Assembly: GCA_947628755.1 (NCBI GenBank)
Contig: CANRBC010000012.1
Location: forward strand, 1-64,000
Direction: 5' to 3'
Length of the DNA stretch: 64,000 nucleotides
Source: an uncultured Clostridia bacterium
Lineage (GTDB): Bacteria > Bacillota > Clostridia > Lachnospirales > CAG-274
Shown here: positions 1 through 8,328 of the stretch, one piece after another
Layout of the letters: every line of letters starts with the position of its first letter
Numbering within the stretch: the first letter of the stretch is position 1
Translations under genes and position numbers: made by a program
Notes under the pieces: model-generated
Seen by the model: the letters and a program-made list of their open reading frames with translations, nothing else
Databases searched by the model: none
Told to the model about the DNA's origin: nothing

Positions 1-255
1 GAGCGAAAGCGAGAAAAGTACAATGCGATAGCATTGAAAAGACGCAAAAACATAGAGAGAAACGAAGTTTCAAAATTCCGAAGCTGCAAACAGAGCTTGC
101 TCGGATTTGCAGCGAGGATAATTTAGCGATATGTTTTTGCGGTTTGCGAGCGAAAGCGAGAAAAGTACAATGCGATAGCATTGAAAAGACGCAAAAACAT
201 AGAGAGAAACGAAGTTTCAAAATTACGAGGTGGCAAACAGAGCTTCTCTGATTTG
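1..255. repeat. 147-bp direct repeat, hairpin-rich, partial at window edge
   Basis: Bases 1-77 recur almost exactly at 148-224, so the period is 147 bp. Similarity continues more weakly to about 255. Each unit holds short perfect hairpins: CAATGC-gata-GCATTG and GAAAC-gaa-GTTTC. The second copy ends shortly before the parB ribosome binding site, so the parB leader is made of this repeat. The window starts inside the array and it may continue to the left. No homology is recognised. An open frame reads through the second copy into parB, but its start lacks a ribosome binding site. Confidence 0.85.
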
Positions 256-312
256 AAAAATGTAAATATAAAAAACGCTAAGATAAAATATGGGTTTAAA
301 GGAGGATTTCAG

Positions 313-1122
313 ATGATAAACAATGTATACAGAGGGAATGAGGTCATATATCTGCCTGTGGATAAAATACTGCCTAATCCATATCAGACAAGGAACATCT
401 TCAGAGAGGGCAATATGCGCGAGCTTGTTTCCTCCGTGAAAAAATACGGCATACTCCAGCCTATAAGCGTAAGACTTATAAACAACCGCCTTTATGAGCT
501 TGTATTCGGGGAAAGGAGACTAAAGGCAACGCGCCTTGCAGGACTGGAAAGCATACCCGCTATTGTAATAGAGCTGAGCGACAGAGATGCGGCTGCTGTT
601 ACCCTGTCCGAAAATATACAGAGGTCAGAGCTGAGCTATCTTGAGGAAGCAGAGGGCATAAGGATACTGTACGAGGGCTTTAAGTATAATGTGTACGAAA
701 TATCGCATATTCTCTCAATATCCGAGGAAAGAGTCAAGGAGCTTTTGAAATTCTGCTCTTTCAGCAACGAGATAAAATCACTTTTGGCAAAAAACAATAT
801 ACCTATGGAAAGCGCGGCGCTTCTCCTCCGTACAGAGGACAGCGCGGTACAAAAGGGCATTATAGATAAAATAAGCAAGCTGGGATTAAGCAAGGAAAAG
901 GCGGAGGTAATGATAGACAGCGCCATAAGAAGCCACCGCATATCCGGAAACGCCGAAAAAAGCGGCTCTCATATAAAAAAGCATTTTAACGACATAAGGC
1001 TTTTTACAAACACAATAAAGCAGGCAGTAGGCATAATGAACGAATCGGGCATGGAAACAGCATACGAAATGGAGAAAAACAACAACGAATATCTCATTAG
1101 CATAAAGGTAAGAATGCAGTAA
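313..1122 (+). CDS. parB: ParB/Spo0J/Noc-family DNA-binding protein
   Basis: A 269-residue ParB-family protein, which would bind centromere-like parS sites and slide on DNA as a CTP-dependent clamp in chromosome segregation or, for Noc, division control. The N-terminal ParB/sulfiredoxin domain covers about residues 8-105 and shows the CTP-binding motif GERRLKA (66-72) and the ENIQR box. A helix-turn-helix region follows at about 110-190, then a short C-terminal dimerisation part. The ATG at 313 is chosen because AAAGGAGG lies 7-12 bases upstream; the frame is open back to 181 but without a ribosome binding site. No parA or parS site is seen here, so Spo0J and Noc cannot be told apart. A hairpin terminator follows at 1127. 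Confidence 0.9.
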   Translation: MINNVYRGNEVIYLPVDKILPNPYQTRNIFREGNMRELVSSVKKYGILQPISVRLINNRLYELVFGERRLKATRLAGLESIPAIVIELSDRDAAAVTLSENIQRSELSYLEEAEGIRILYEGFKYNVYEISHILSISEERVKELLKFCSFSNEIKSLLAKNNIPMESAALLLRTEDSAVQKGIIDKISKLGLSKEKAEVMIDSAIRSHRISGNAEKSGSHIKKHFNDIRLFTNTIKQAVGIMNESGMETAYEMEKNNNEYLISIKVRMQ

Positions 1123-1126
1123 AAAA

Positions 1127-1151
1127 GAGAGCAATCACTACGATTGCTCTC
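1127..1151 (+). terminator. Intrinsic terminator after parB
   Basis: Perfect 10-bp stem GAGAGCAATC/GATTGCTCTC with a 5-base loop, 5 bases past the parB stop, followed by an A/T-rich tract. Confidence 0.75.
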
Positions 1152-1237
1152 ATAATATTATAACTGTATTATAATTGTAAAAACGCCTTACTAAATTTTT
1201 TTATGAAAAATTAGTTGCAGGCTTAAGTATTTTCGGT

Positions 1238-2761
1238 TTAGTTTTCCTCTTTTTCCTCGTTATTTGCGGCGATTGGTTTCATTGTGGGGAAGAGGAGAAT
1301 ATCTCTTATGCTGGCGGCGTCGGTAAAGAGCATTACAAGTCTGTCTATGCCCATGCCCATGCCGCCTGTGGGAGGCATACCGTATTCAAGAGCGAGCATA
1401 AAGTCCTCGTCTATCATATTTGCCTCTTCGTCGCCTTGGGCTCTGAGCTGCTCCTGTCTTTCAAAACGCGCCCTCTGGTCGATAGGGTCGTTCAGCTCGC
1501 TGTAAGCATTGGCAAATTCACGTCCTACTATGAAAAGCTCAAATCTCTCTGTATATTCGGGCTTATCGGGCTTTCTCTTTGTAAGAGGAGAAATTTCAAC
1601 AGGGTGGTCCATAAGGAATGTAGGCTGCACGAGCTTATCCTCTACATAGGCTTCAAAGAAAAGATTGAGTATATCGCCTTTTTCATGTCTTTGCTCAAAT
1701 TCGATATTGTGCTCCTTGGCAAGAGTTCTTGCCTCTTCAAGGGTATTTACATTATCGAAGTCCACGCCTGCGTATTTCTTGACTGCGTCTACCATTGTTA
1801 TTCTTTCAAAGGGCTTTGCAAAGTCCAGCTCTACGCCTTGATATACTATCTTGTCTGTGCCTGCGACCTTTTTGCAGATCTCTTTTATTATGCCCTCTGT
1901 AATATCCATCATACCGTAGTAATCCGTATATGCCTGATAAAGCTCCAGAAGTGTAAATTCGGGGTTGTGCTTTATATCCATGCCCTCGTTTCTGAATACT
2001 CTGCCTATTTCATATACCCTTTCCATACCGCCTACTATAAGGCGCTTAAGGGGCAGCTCAAGAGCTATTCTCATGTACATATCTATATCCAGAGTGTTAT
2101 GATGAGTTATAAAGGGCCTTGCGGAAGCGCCGCCGGGTATTGTCTGGAGAATGGGAGTTTCCACCTCAAGGAAATTCTGATTATCCAGATATTCCCTTAC
2201 TGTCCTTATGACAGCGCTTCTTATAAAGAAGTTCCTCTTTACCTCAGGATTTACAATAAGGTCTACATACCTTTGTCTGTATCTGAGGTCCTGGTCTCTT
2301 AAGCCGTGGAATTTTTCGGGAAGCACCTGGAGGCTCTTTGAAAGGAGGGTTACCTCTGTGGCGTGTATGGAAATTTCCTCCATTTTGGTCTTGAATACAG
2401 TACCCTTTACAAATACAATATCGCCTATGTCCATTTTTTTGAACAGCTTGTAGTTATCCTCGCCAAGCTCGTCTCTTGTAACGTATGACTGTATTCTGCC
2501 GTCTCTGTCCTGTATATCGCAGAAGCTGGCTTTACCCATAACTCTCTTGCTCATCATTCTGCCCGCAACGCTTACCTCGGTACCCTCCATGGTATCGAAG
2601 TTTTCCTTTATCTCCATAGAGTGGTTGCGAACATCTGCCTTTACTATCTTAAAGGGGTCCATTCCCATTTCCTGCAGATTGGCAAGTTTTTCTCGTCTTA
2701 TTTTAAGTATCTCGTTTAAAGCCTTGCCCTCTAAGGGCTGCTTGTTCTTATTATCCGCCAT
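1238..2761 (-). CDS. lysS: Lysyl-tRNA synthetase, class II
   Basis: A 507-residue class II lysyl-tRNA synthetase that charges tRNA-Lys in the cytoplasm. The N-terminal OB-fold anticodon-binding domain covers about residues 50-150. The catalytic domain follows with motif 1 around FLEVETPIL, motif 2 around [15 protein letters not shown] and motif 3 in [13 protein letters not shown]. The start MADNKNK at 2761 has AGGAGA just upstream; a longer frame exists but would run into greA. The gene lies 11 bases downstream of greA, the usual greA-lysS order in Firmicutes, and they are almost certainly one transcript from the promoter at 3295-3323. Nothing looks damaged. Confidence 0.97.
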   Translation of the reverse strand: MADNKNKQPLEGKALNEILKIRREKLANLQEMGMDPFKIVKADVRNHSMEIKENFDTMEGTEVSVAGRMMSKRVMGKASFCDIQDRDGRIQSYVTRDELGEDNYKLFKKMDIGDIVFVKGTVFKTKMEEISIHATEVTLLSKSLQVLPEKFHGLRDQDLRYRQRYVDLIVNPEVKRNFFIRSAVIRTVREYLDNQNFLEVETPILQTIPGGASARPFITHHNTLDIDMYMRIALELPLKRLIVGGMERVYEIGRVFRNEGMDIKHNPEFTLLELYQAYTDYYGMMDITEGIIKEICKKVAGTDKIVYQGVELDFAKPFERITMVDAVKKYAGVDFDNVNTLEEARTLAKEHNIEFEQRHEKGDILNLFFEAYVEDKLVQPTFLMDHPVEISPLTKRKPDKPEYTERFELFIVGREFANAYSELNDPIDQRARFERQEQLRAQGDEEANMIDEDFMLALEYGMPPTGGMGMGIDRLVMLFTDAASIRDILLFPTMKPIAANNEEKEEN

Positions 2762-2772
2762 TTTTGTTTCTC

Positions 2773-3249
2773 CTACTGTATTTCCAGAATCTTGTATTTC
2801 ATAACTCCGTCGGGGGCGTTGCTTTCCACAACATCGCCTACGGCATGACCTAAAAGAGCTGCGCCCAAAGGACACTCGTTAGAGAGCTTGAAATTAAAGG
2901 GGTCTGCCTCGGCAGGACCTACTATGGTGTATACGACCTCCTCGTCAAACTCCTCGTCGTATACCTTTACCTTATTTCCAAGGTTCACTCTGCCTGTGTT
3001 TATCTCGTCCTCGTCGATGACCTCTGCATTTCTCAGCATTTTTTCTATGGTAGCGATTCTGGACTCTATTTCCGCCTGCTCGTCCTTGGCAGCGTCGTAT
3101 TCGGCATTTTCGGAAAGGTCGCCCTGCGCTCTGGCTTCCTTTATCTTAGCGGCAACCTCTTTACGTCTTACGACCTTGAGATTCTCCAGCTCCTCTTTTA
3201 AACTGTTAAGTCCCTCGCTTGTAAGTATTATTTTCTTTTCATCAGCCAT
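2773..3249 (-). CDS. greA: Transcription elongation factor GreA
   Basis: A 158-residue GreA, the normal family length. GreA enters the secondary channel of RNA polymerase and stimulates cleavage of backtracked RNA. The N-terminal coiled-coil hairpin runs to about residue 75 and carries the acidic tip [15 protein letters not shown]. The C-terminal FKBP-like domain includes SPLG-type residues (here [12 protein letters not shown]). The start at 3249 (MADEKK) is preferred because AAGGAG precedes it by about 8 bases; a start 21 bases further up lacks a good site. First gene of the greA-lysS operon. Confidence 0.97.
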   Translation of the reverse strand: MADEKKIILTSEGLNSLKEELENLKVVRRKEVAAKIKEARAQGDLSENAEYDAAKDEQAEIESRIATIEKMLRNAEVIDEDEINTGRVNLGNKVKVYDEEFDEEVVYTIVGPAEADPFNFKLSNECPLGAALLGHAVGDVVESNAPDGVMKYKILEIQ

Positions 3250-3294
3250 TGATGTCACTCCTTTGAACATGGTAACTTCTTTTTTATCCTAACA

Positions 3295-3323
3295 ATTATA
3301 CTAGATTAGGGATAAATTGTCAA
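3295..3323 (-). promoter_or_regulatory. Sigma-A promoter of greA-lysS
   Basis: On the minus strand, -35 TTGACA (3318-3323), 17-base spacer, -10 TATAAT (3295-3300). Both hexamers match the consensus exactly. It lies about 45 bases upstream of the greA start. Confidence 0.9.
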
Positions 3324-3368
3324 CGTTTATTGCATTATTCATTTTATTTGAGCCGTGAAAATAAATAC

Positions 3369-3397
3369 TTCCAATATTCCCTTTTTTCTGATACAAT
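3369..3397 (+). promoter_or_regulatory. Probable promoter of the ABC-F gene
   Basis: TTCCAA (3369-3374), 17-base spacer, TACAAT (3392-3397), 22 bases upstream of the ATG. The -35 is weak. It is divergent from the greA promoter. Confidence 0.5.
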
Positions 3398-3419
3398 AGA
3401 GAGGATTGGAGGTATTGGT

Positions 3420-5309
3420 ATGATACTTGCTCTTAACAATGTATCAAAGGCATTTGGTACGGATGCTATACTGGAAAAAATATCATTTCATATAGAGGAA
3501 AAGGAAAAGGTAGGTATAGTCGGCGTAAACGGCGCAGGCAAGTCTACTCTTTTCAAAATAATAACGGGCGAGCTTTCATCGGACGAAGGCGAGGTGATAA
3601 TGCCTAAGACTGCAACTTTAGGCTATTTTTCACAGAGCCTGGAGATAGACAGCCAAAATACCGTGTACGACGAGCTTAAGACGGTGTTTGAGCCTGTTAT
3701 TGCCATTGAGCGGCAGCTAAGGGATATGGAAATGCAAATGTCCCGGCTTTCCGGCGAGGAATACGACGCCCTTATGTCAAGGTATTCTCAGCTTTCTCAC
3801 GAAATGGAGGATATGGAGGGTTACAGCTATGAAAGCAGGCTAAGAGGCGTTATAAAGGGTCTTGGCTTTAGCGATGAGGAAAAGGAGCAGCCTATACACG
3901 AGCTTTCGGGCGGGCAGAAGACAAGAGTTGCCCTTGGCAAGCTCCTGCTTTTGCAGCCGGATATACTTCTCCTTGACGAGCCTACGAATCATCTGGATAT
4001 AGAGTCTGTGCAATGGCTTGAGGAATATCTTAAAGGCTATAAGGGCGCTTTGCTCATAATAACCCACGACAGATATTTTATGGATAGGGTGGCAGGCAAA
4101 ATTATAGAGATAGAAAACAGAAAAGCCACGGTATATTTCGGCAACTACACTCACTATGCCGAGAAAAAGGCAGCCGACAGAAAGGCTCTTATGCACAGAT
4201 ATATTAATCAGCAAAAGGAGATAAAAAAGCAGGAGGAGGCTATTAAGACTCTTAAATCCTTTAACAGGGAGAAATCTCTTAAAAGAGCGAGGAGCAAGGA
4301 AAAGAACCTTGAAAAGATGGAGAGGATAGAAGCTCCCGACGCTCTGCCGGATACAATGCGCTTTGCCATAAAGCCCAAAAAGGAAAGCGGAAACGATGTG
4401 CTTTCCGTAAACAATGTAGCTATGGGCTTTGACGGGCAGACGCTTTTTGAAAATATATCCTTCGATATAAAAAAGGGTGAAAGAGCGGCTCTTATAGGAC
4501 CTAACGGCATAGGCAAGACGACGCTTTTCAGAATAATATTGGGACGGCTTGATGCTCTAAAGGGCGAATGTAGGCTTGGCGCTAACGTTGTGCCGGGGTA
4601 TTACGACCAGGAGCAGGAGGACTTAAATCTTGACAAAACCATATTTGATGAAATATCCGATACCTATCCGGAGCTTACCATTACGGAAATAAGAAACGTA
4701 TTGGCAGCCTTTGTGTTTACGGGAGACGATGTTTTCAAGACTATATCTACTCTCAGCGGCGGCGAAAAGGGACGGGTCGCTCTTGCCAAGATAATGCTTT
4801 CAAATGCAAATTTCCTTATACTGGACGAGCCTACGAATCATCTGGATATAAATTCAAAGGAAATACTGGAGCAGGCGCTACAAAGCTATGAGGGTACTGT
4901 ACTGTATATTTCCCACGACAGATATTTCATAAACGCCACAGCGGATAAAATAATAGAGCTTAACAGCAATAGGGCGGTTACCTATATAGGAAATTACAAC
5001 TATTATATGGAGAAAAAAGCCGATGTAAAGGAAGCCCATACGGAGGATACGCCCATAGAAACAGAGAATAAGCTAGACTGGAAAAAGCAGAAGGAATTAC
5101 AGGCGCAGCAAAGGAAAAGAGAAAACACCGTTAAAAGACTTGAAAAGGATATTGCAAATACCGAGGAAAAAATAGACGAGCTTACCGCCCTTCTGGAAAG
5201 AGAGGATGTATATACCGACCCCATTCGTTCAAGAGAGGTATTTGAGGAAAAGGAGAACCTTGAGGAAAGGCTCATGGAAATGTATGAGGAATGGGAAGGA
5301 CTTAATTGA
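3420..5309 (+). CDS. ABC-F family ATPase (YdiF/Uup type)
   Basis: A 629-residue soluble ABC-F protein with two fused nucleotide-binding domains and no membrane segments. ABC-F proteins act on the ribosome as translation factors, and some give antibiotic resistance. NBD1 has Walker A GVNGAGKST, signature LSGGQKTRVALGKLL and Walker B LLLDEPTNHLD. A charged linker follows at about residues 245-330. NBD2 has GPNGIGKTT, LSGGEKGRVALAKIM and LILDEPTNHLD. A C-terminal coiled coil rich in K/E (about 540-629) resembles the YdiF/Uup extension. The ATG at 3420 has GGAGG upstream. It is a single-gene unit. Housekeeping YdiF-like function is more likely than resistance. Confidence 0.92.
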   Translation: MILALNNVSKAFGTDAILEKISFHIEEKEKVGIVGVNGAGKSTLFKIITGELSSDEGEVIMPKTATLGYFSQSLEIDSQNTVYDELKTVFEPVIAIERQLRDMEMQMSRLSGEEYDALMSRYSQLSHEMEDMEGYSYESRLRGVIKGLGFSDEEKEQPIHELSGGQKTRVALGKLLLLQPDILLLDEPTNHLDIESVQWLEEYLKGYKGALLIITHDRYFMDRVAGKIIEIENRKATVYFGNYTHYAEKKAADRKALMHRYINQQKEIKKQEEAIKTLKSFNREKSLKRARSKEKNLEKMERIEAPDALPDTMRFAIKPKKESGNDVLSVNNVAMGFDGQTLFENISFDIKKGERAALIGPNGIGKTTLFRIILGRLDALKGECRLGANVVPGYYDQEQEDLNLDKTIFDEISDTYPELTITEIRNVLAAFVFTGDDVFKTISTLSGGEKGRVALAKIMLSNANFLILDEPTNHLDINSKEILEQALQSYEGTVLYISHDRYFINATADKIIELNSNRAVTYIGNYNYYMEKKADVKEAHTEDTPIETENKLDWKKQKELQAQQRKRENTVKRLEKDIANTEEKIDELTALLEREDVYTDPIRSREVFEEKENLEERLMEMYEEWEGLN

Positions 5310-5360
5310 CCCTGCAAATATAAATATTTACCCTATAAAAATCGGAGGAGCTTATTACAC

Positions 5361-5549
5361 AGCGTGTCGATAAAATCGACACGCTTGAAAGAAATGCTTT
5401 TTTGGCATTTCTTTCAGTTATCTAAGGAAGGAACCAGCCGTGTTTTCCGCAATTTAGGCATAAATGCCTAAATTACAGAAAAGTTCCTGTCCTCGGAGGA
5501 AGTGAATTCCTCCTGCGGATTAAAGTCTGCGACGCTTTTTTGCAGACTG
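5361..5549. other. Cluster of five hairpins in the gap between ABC-F gene and dusB
   Basis: This gene-free gap (5310-5607) holds consecutive inverted repeats: 5361-5385 (11-bp stem around GTGTCGAT/ATCGACAC), 5386-5416 (12-bp stem GAAAGAAATGC/GCATTTCTTTC), a nested extended hairpin at 5430-5487 (GGAAC/GTTCC, TTTTC/GAAAA, AATTTAGGCA/TGCCTAAATT), 5495-5513 (GGAGGAA/TTCCTCC) and 5524-5548 (AGTCTGC/GCAGACT). The first two could terminate the ABC-F transcript and the last one dusB. The middle structure is more than a terminator needs. No known RNA family is recognised. Confidence 0.75.
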
Positions 5550-5607
5550 TTCTTTATTTTAATTCATATTTACTGTCAAAATATTGTTTTTTCGGCAGTC
5601 TGGCTTA

Positions 5608-6582
5608 TTACAGTTCTCCGATTTTTTCACGCATTTCCTTTATTACGTTTATCATATTTTCTCTGCCTGTTGTGGCGTTTATTTTCACTCGCATTTCTGC
5701 GCTGTGGGGCAGTCCCTTTATATACCAGCCCAAATGCTTGCGCATTTCTCTTATGCCTATTACCTCGCCCTTGTATTCCACAAGCATATTCGTATGGCGC
5801 TCAGCCATATCCAGCCTTTCCTCCCATGTAGGCTCGGGCAGCAGCTCGCCTGTGCGGAGATAGTGTACCGTTCTTCCGAATATAAAGGGATTCCCCTGTG
5901 CGCCGCGTCCTATCATAACTGCGTTGCAGCCTGTGTATTCAAGCATATTTTCCGCATCGCGAGGAGTAAAAATATCTCCGTTGCCTATTACGGGTATAGT
6001 CACATTTTCCTTTACCGCCTTTATAATATCCCAATCGGCTTTGCCGGAATAATACTGTTCTCTTGTTCTGCCGTGTATCGTAACGGCTACCGCGCCGTTG
6101 TACTCGGCAATTCTCGCCATTTCCACGGCGTTAAGGCTGCTGTTGTCAAAACCCTTGCGCAGCTTTACTGTAACGGGCTTGCGGGAGGCGGAGGCAACGG
6201 CTTTTATTATACTGCCTGCAAGCTCCGGCTTAAGCATAAGGGCAGAGCCTTCGCCGTTTTTCACTATCTTGGGAGCAGGACACCCCATGTTTATATCTAT
6301 AATATCTATGTCCTTGTATTCGTTTAGCCGAGTTGCCATATCCGCCATTATATCCGGCTCATGTCCGAATATCTGTACTGCGCAGGGGCGTTCGGAGGGC
6401 TCGATTTCCAGAAGCTGCGCCGTATTCCTGTTGTTATAGTGCATACCCTTGGCGCTTACCATTTCGGAATAGGCAAGACCGCAGCCCATTTCTCTGCAAA
6501 GAGTTCTGAATACCTTATCCGTAATTCCCGCCATAGGCGCAAGGAATACATTGTTTTGAGTAGTAACGTTACCTATTTTCAT
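5608..6582 (-). CDS. dusB: tRNA-dihydrouridine synthase DusB
   Basis: A 324-residue FMN-dependent tRNA-dihydrouridine synthase that reduces uridines in the tRNA D-loop with NADPH. The TIM-barrel has the N-terminal FLAPMAGITDKVFR, the family motif DINMGCPAPKIVKNGEGSALM, with the catalytic cysteine in MGCP, and the FMN phosphate-binding part NGDIFTPRDA and MIGRGAQGNPFIF. The start at 6582 (ATG) is preferred over an upstream GTG at 6591 because AAAGGGTGA gives normal spacing only to the ATG. It overlaps the upstream DUF6145-like gene by 14 bases, so the two are translationally coupled. Confidence 0.95.
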   Translation of the reverse strand: MKIGNVTTQNNVFLAPMAGITDKVFRTLCREMGCGLAYSEMVSAKGMHYNNRNTAQLLEIEPSERPCAVQIFGHEPDIMADMATRLNEYKDIDIIDINMGCPAPKIVKNGEGSALMLKPELAGSIIKAVASASRKPVTVKLRKGFDNSSLNAVEMARIAEYNGAVAVTIHGRTREQYYSGKADWDIIKAVKENVTIPVIGNGDIFTPRDAENMLEYTGCNAVMIGRGAQGNPFIFGRTVHYLRTGELLPEPTWEERLDMAERHTNMLVEYKGEVIGIREMRKHLGWYIKGLPHSAEMRVKINATTGRENMINVIKEMREKIGEL

Positions 6583-6907
6583 TGAAATCACCCTTTATAA
6601 AGGTTCTGTACCATAGAGATAGAGATTGAAAAAGCTCTTCGTTTTCCCTTTCAACATATCCTACCTCCATTTTTGCCCCTATTTCGTCATAGAGGAAGTC
6701 GTCGGGCTGATTCATTACCTCTATATATACGTCTGAGGTATCCTTGTAAAAGCCTATTATGGCAATACCTCTTGTCTTTTCGGCAAGACAGACGGTTATT
6801 ACCCTCAGTTCTCTTTTTATGGCTTCGGGAAGCCTTTCAAATTTGTCGTTTAATACATAACCCTGCTTGTAAAAGCTGGCAGAGCATAGAATATCCTTTT
6901 TATCCAT
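6569..6907 (-). CDS. Conserved hypothetical, DUF6145-like
   Basis: A 112-residue acidic soluble protein with no signal peptide or membrane segment. It resembles, from memory, the DUF6145 family of Clostridia, small proteins often encoded beside dusB and birA. Recognisable parts are an N-terminal CSASFYKQGYVLNDKFERLP and a central hydrophobic strand pair (RVITVCLAEKT, GIAIIGFY). The function is unknown. It overlaps dusB by 14 bases and lies 9 bases after birA, forming a birA-DUF6145-dusB operon on the minus strand. The Pfam assignment is by recall and should be tested with an HMM search. Confidence 0.7.
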   Translation of the reverse strand: MDKKDILCSASFYKQGYVLNDKFERLPEAIKRELRVITVCLAEKTRGIAIIGFYKDTSDVYIEVMNQPDDFLYDEIGAKMEVGYVERENEELFQSLSLWYRTFIKGDFNENR

Positions 6908-6916
6908 AGCTTTCTC

Positions 6917-7867
6917 CTAAATATATCTGTTGTTCTTAAGCCTTACGGAAACCTCGCCGGAAAGCACAGGCACTATATTTGTATCGGTTTCTATAAGAAG
7001 CTCTCCCTTGTCGTTTACGCCAAGAGCCTTGCCCTTTACGGGAACGCTTCCCGTAGTGCGAACTATTTTTCCTATATTAAGGCAATATTTGTTGTATTCG
7101 TCCTTAAGGGCGGAAAATCCTTTTTCGCAGTACAGCTTATAGTATTTCATAAGCTCTCCGAGTATTTCGTCTATGAATATGTTCCGCTTGTATTTCCTGC
7201 CCGTTTCAATATATACGGAGGTGGCTTTATCCTTAAGTCCGTTTTCAAAGGCTTCGTCGTTTACATTTACGCCTATGCCCGTTACGACATATTTCACTCT
7301 TTCTATTTCTGCGCTCATTTCGGTAAGTATGCCGCATATTTTCTTTCCGTTTACAATAATATCGTTAGGCCATTTGATATTTGCGTCAAGTCCCGTTATT
7401 TTTTTAATTGCCTTTGCCGTGGCTATGCCTGCAATAAGCGTAAGCTGGGGAGCCTCCATAGGACTTATGGGCGGCTTAAGCACAATGCTCATGTAAAGCC
7501 CCTGAGAGGGAGCGGAGCTCCAATCCCTGCCAAGTCTGCCCTTGCCCTTAGTCTGATAATCGCTTACTATCAGAAGTCCGTCGGCGCAGCCTTTTTCAGC
7601 CTGCCTTTTACACTCGTTGTTTGTGGAATCCACTTCTCTTAAAAACATAGCGTTTTCGTAGTTTATTTCATTTTTGTTGAGTATATCTGCGGAATCGTTG
7701 AGCTTGTAGCCCTTTTTACTGACAGAGGCTATATCGTAGCCCTCTTCTCTGAGCCGCATAATATTTTTCCATACGGCGGCTCTGGATATGCCAAGAAGAC
7801 TGCCAAGCTCCTCTCCCGATACGAAGCCGTTTTTTTCTCTTAATATACTCAGTATCTTATATCTCAT
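6917..7867 (-). CDS. birA: Biotin-protein ligase / biotin operon repressor BirA
   Basis: A 316-residue bifunctional BirA. The N-terminal winged helix (about residues 1-60, RYKILSILREKNGFVSGEEL) binds DNA. The central ligase domain carries the biotinyl-AMP loop GKGRLGRDW, the KWPNDI motif and the GIGVNVN motif. A short SH3-like C-terminal domain follows. It attaches biotin to carboxyl-carrier proteins and can repress biotin genes. The long upstream frame is antisense to acpS and is ignored; the ATG at 7867 has AGGTGAT upstream. First gene of the birA-DUF6145-dusB operon, divergent from acpS and sharing its -35 hexamer. Confidence 0.95.
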   Translation of the reverse strand: MRYKILSILREKNGFVSGEELGSLLGISRAAVWKNIMRLREEGYDIASVSKKGYKLNDSADILNKNEINYENAMFLREVDSTNNECKRQAEKGCADGLLIVSDYQTKGKGRLGRDWSSAPSQGLYMSIVLKPPISPMEAPQLTLIAGIATAKAIKKITGLDANIKWPNDIIVNGKKICGILTEMSAEIERVKYVVTGIGVNVNDEAFENGLKDKATSVYIETGRKYKRNIFIDEILGELMKYYKLYCEKGFSALKDEYNKYCLNIGKIVRTTGSVPVKGKALGVNDKGELLIETDTNIVPVLSGEVSVRLKNNRYI

Positions 7868-7884
7868 AAATATCACCTGAATCC

Positions 7885-7936
7885 ATTGTACTCTATAATA
7901 ACAAAATTTGCAAATATTAAAATTATATTGTATACT
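7885..7936. promoter_or_regulatory. Divergent birA and acpS promoters sharing one -35 hexamer
   Basis: The self-complementary hexamer TTGCAA (7908-7913) is 17 bases from TATACT (7931-7936) on the plus strand, toward acpS. It is also 17 bases from TACAAT (plus-strand ATTGTA, 7885-7890) on the minus strand, toward birA. Both -10 boxes match the consensus well and both genes start 22-18 bases beyond them. Two polymerases could not use this site at once. Confidence 0.75.
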
Positions 7937-7958
7937 TGAATAAAAGGAGCGTGATATT

Positions 7959-8318
7959 ATGATAAAAGGAATAGGCATAGATATAATAGAAATAGAGAGA
8001 GTGGCGAAATCAGCGGAAAAGCAGGGCTTTATGGACAGGATATTTACAAAAAGGGAGCAATGTCTTTTCCACGGCAGCAATTATAATACTCTGGCAGGGA
8101 ATTTTGCCGCAAAGGAAGCCCTTGCCAAGGCTTTGGGCACAGGCTTTTCAAGGTGCGCTCCCGTGGAGATAGAAATACTGAGGACGGAAAACGGAAAGCC
8201 CTACATTATCCTGTACGGCAACGCAAAGGATATATACGACGGTATGCAGGGCAGCAATATAACCGTATCCATATCCCACAGCAAGGATAACGCGGTAGCC
8301 TTTGCAATCATTGAATAG
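7959..8318 (+). CDS. acpS: Holo-[acyl-carrier-protein] synthase
   Basis: A 119-residue AcpS that moves 4'-phosphopantetheine from CoA to a serine of acyl carrier protein, activating it for fatty acid synthesis. The Mg-binding motif GIDIIEIERV is at the N-terminus and the second motif FAAKEALAKALGTG at about residues 48-61. The length is that of the family. AAAAGGAGCGTG precedes the ATG. nnr follows after 10 bases, so the pair is probably one transcript, a common Firmicutes arrangement. Confidence 0.97.
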   Translation: MIKGIGIDIIEIERVAKSAEKQGFMDRIFTKREQCLFHGSNYNTLAGNFAAKEALAKALGTGFSRCAPVEIEILRTENGKPYIILYGNAKDIYDGMQGSNITVSISHSKDNAVAFAIIE

Positions 8319-8328
8319 AGGTGATAGT

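Noticed and set aside
1..255. CRISPR-like repetition
   Set aside because: Period is 147 bp with near-identical whole units; no short repeat with unique spacers and no cas genes.
1436..2302. 288-residue open frame on the plus strand
   Set aside because: Antisense to lysS; no domain or ribosome binding site.
5427..5440. GGAAGGAACCAGCC resembles the SRP RNA loop (GGAAGGAAGCAGCC)
   Set aside because: The flanking GGTCAGG and the long helix expected of SRP RNA are missing, and the bases take part in another stem.
5584..6327. 247-residue plus-strand frame
   Set aside because: Antisense shadow of dusB.
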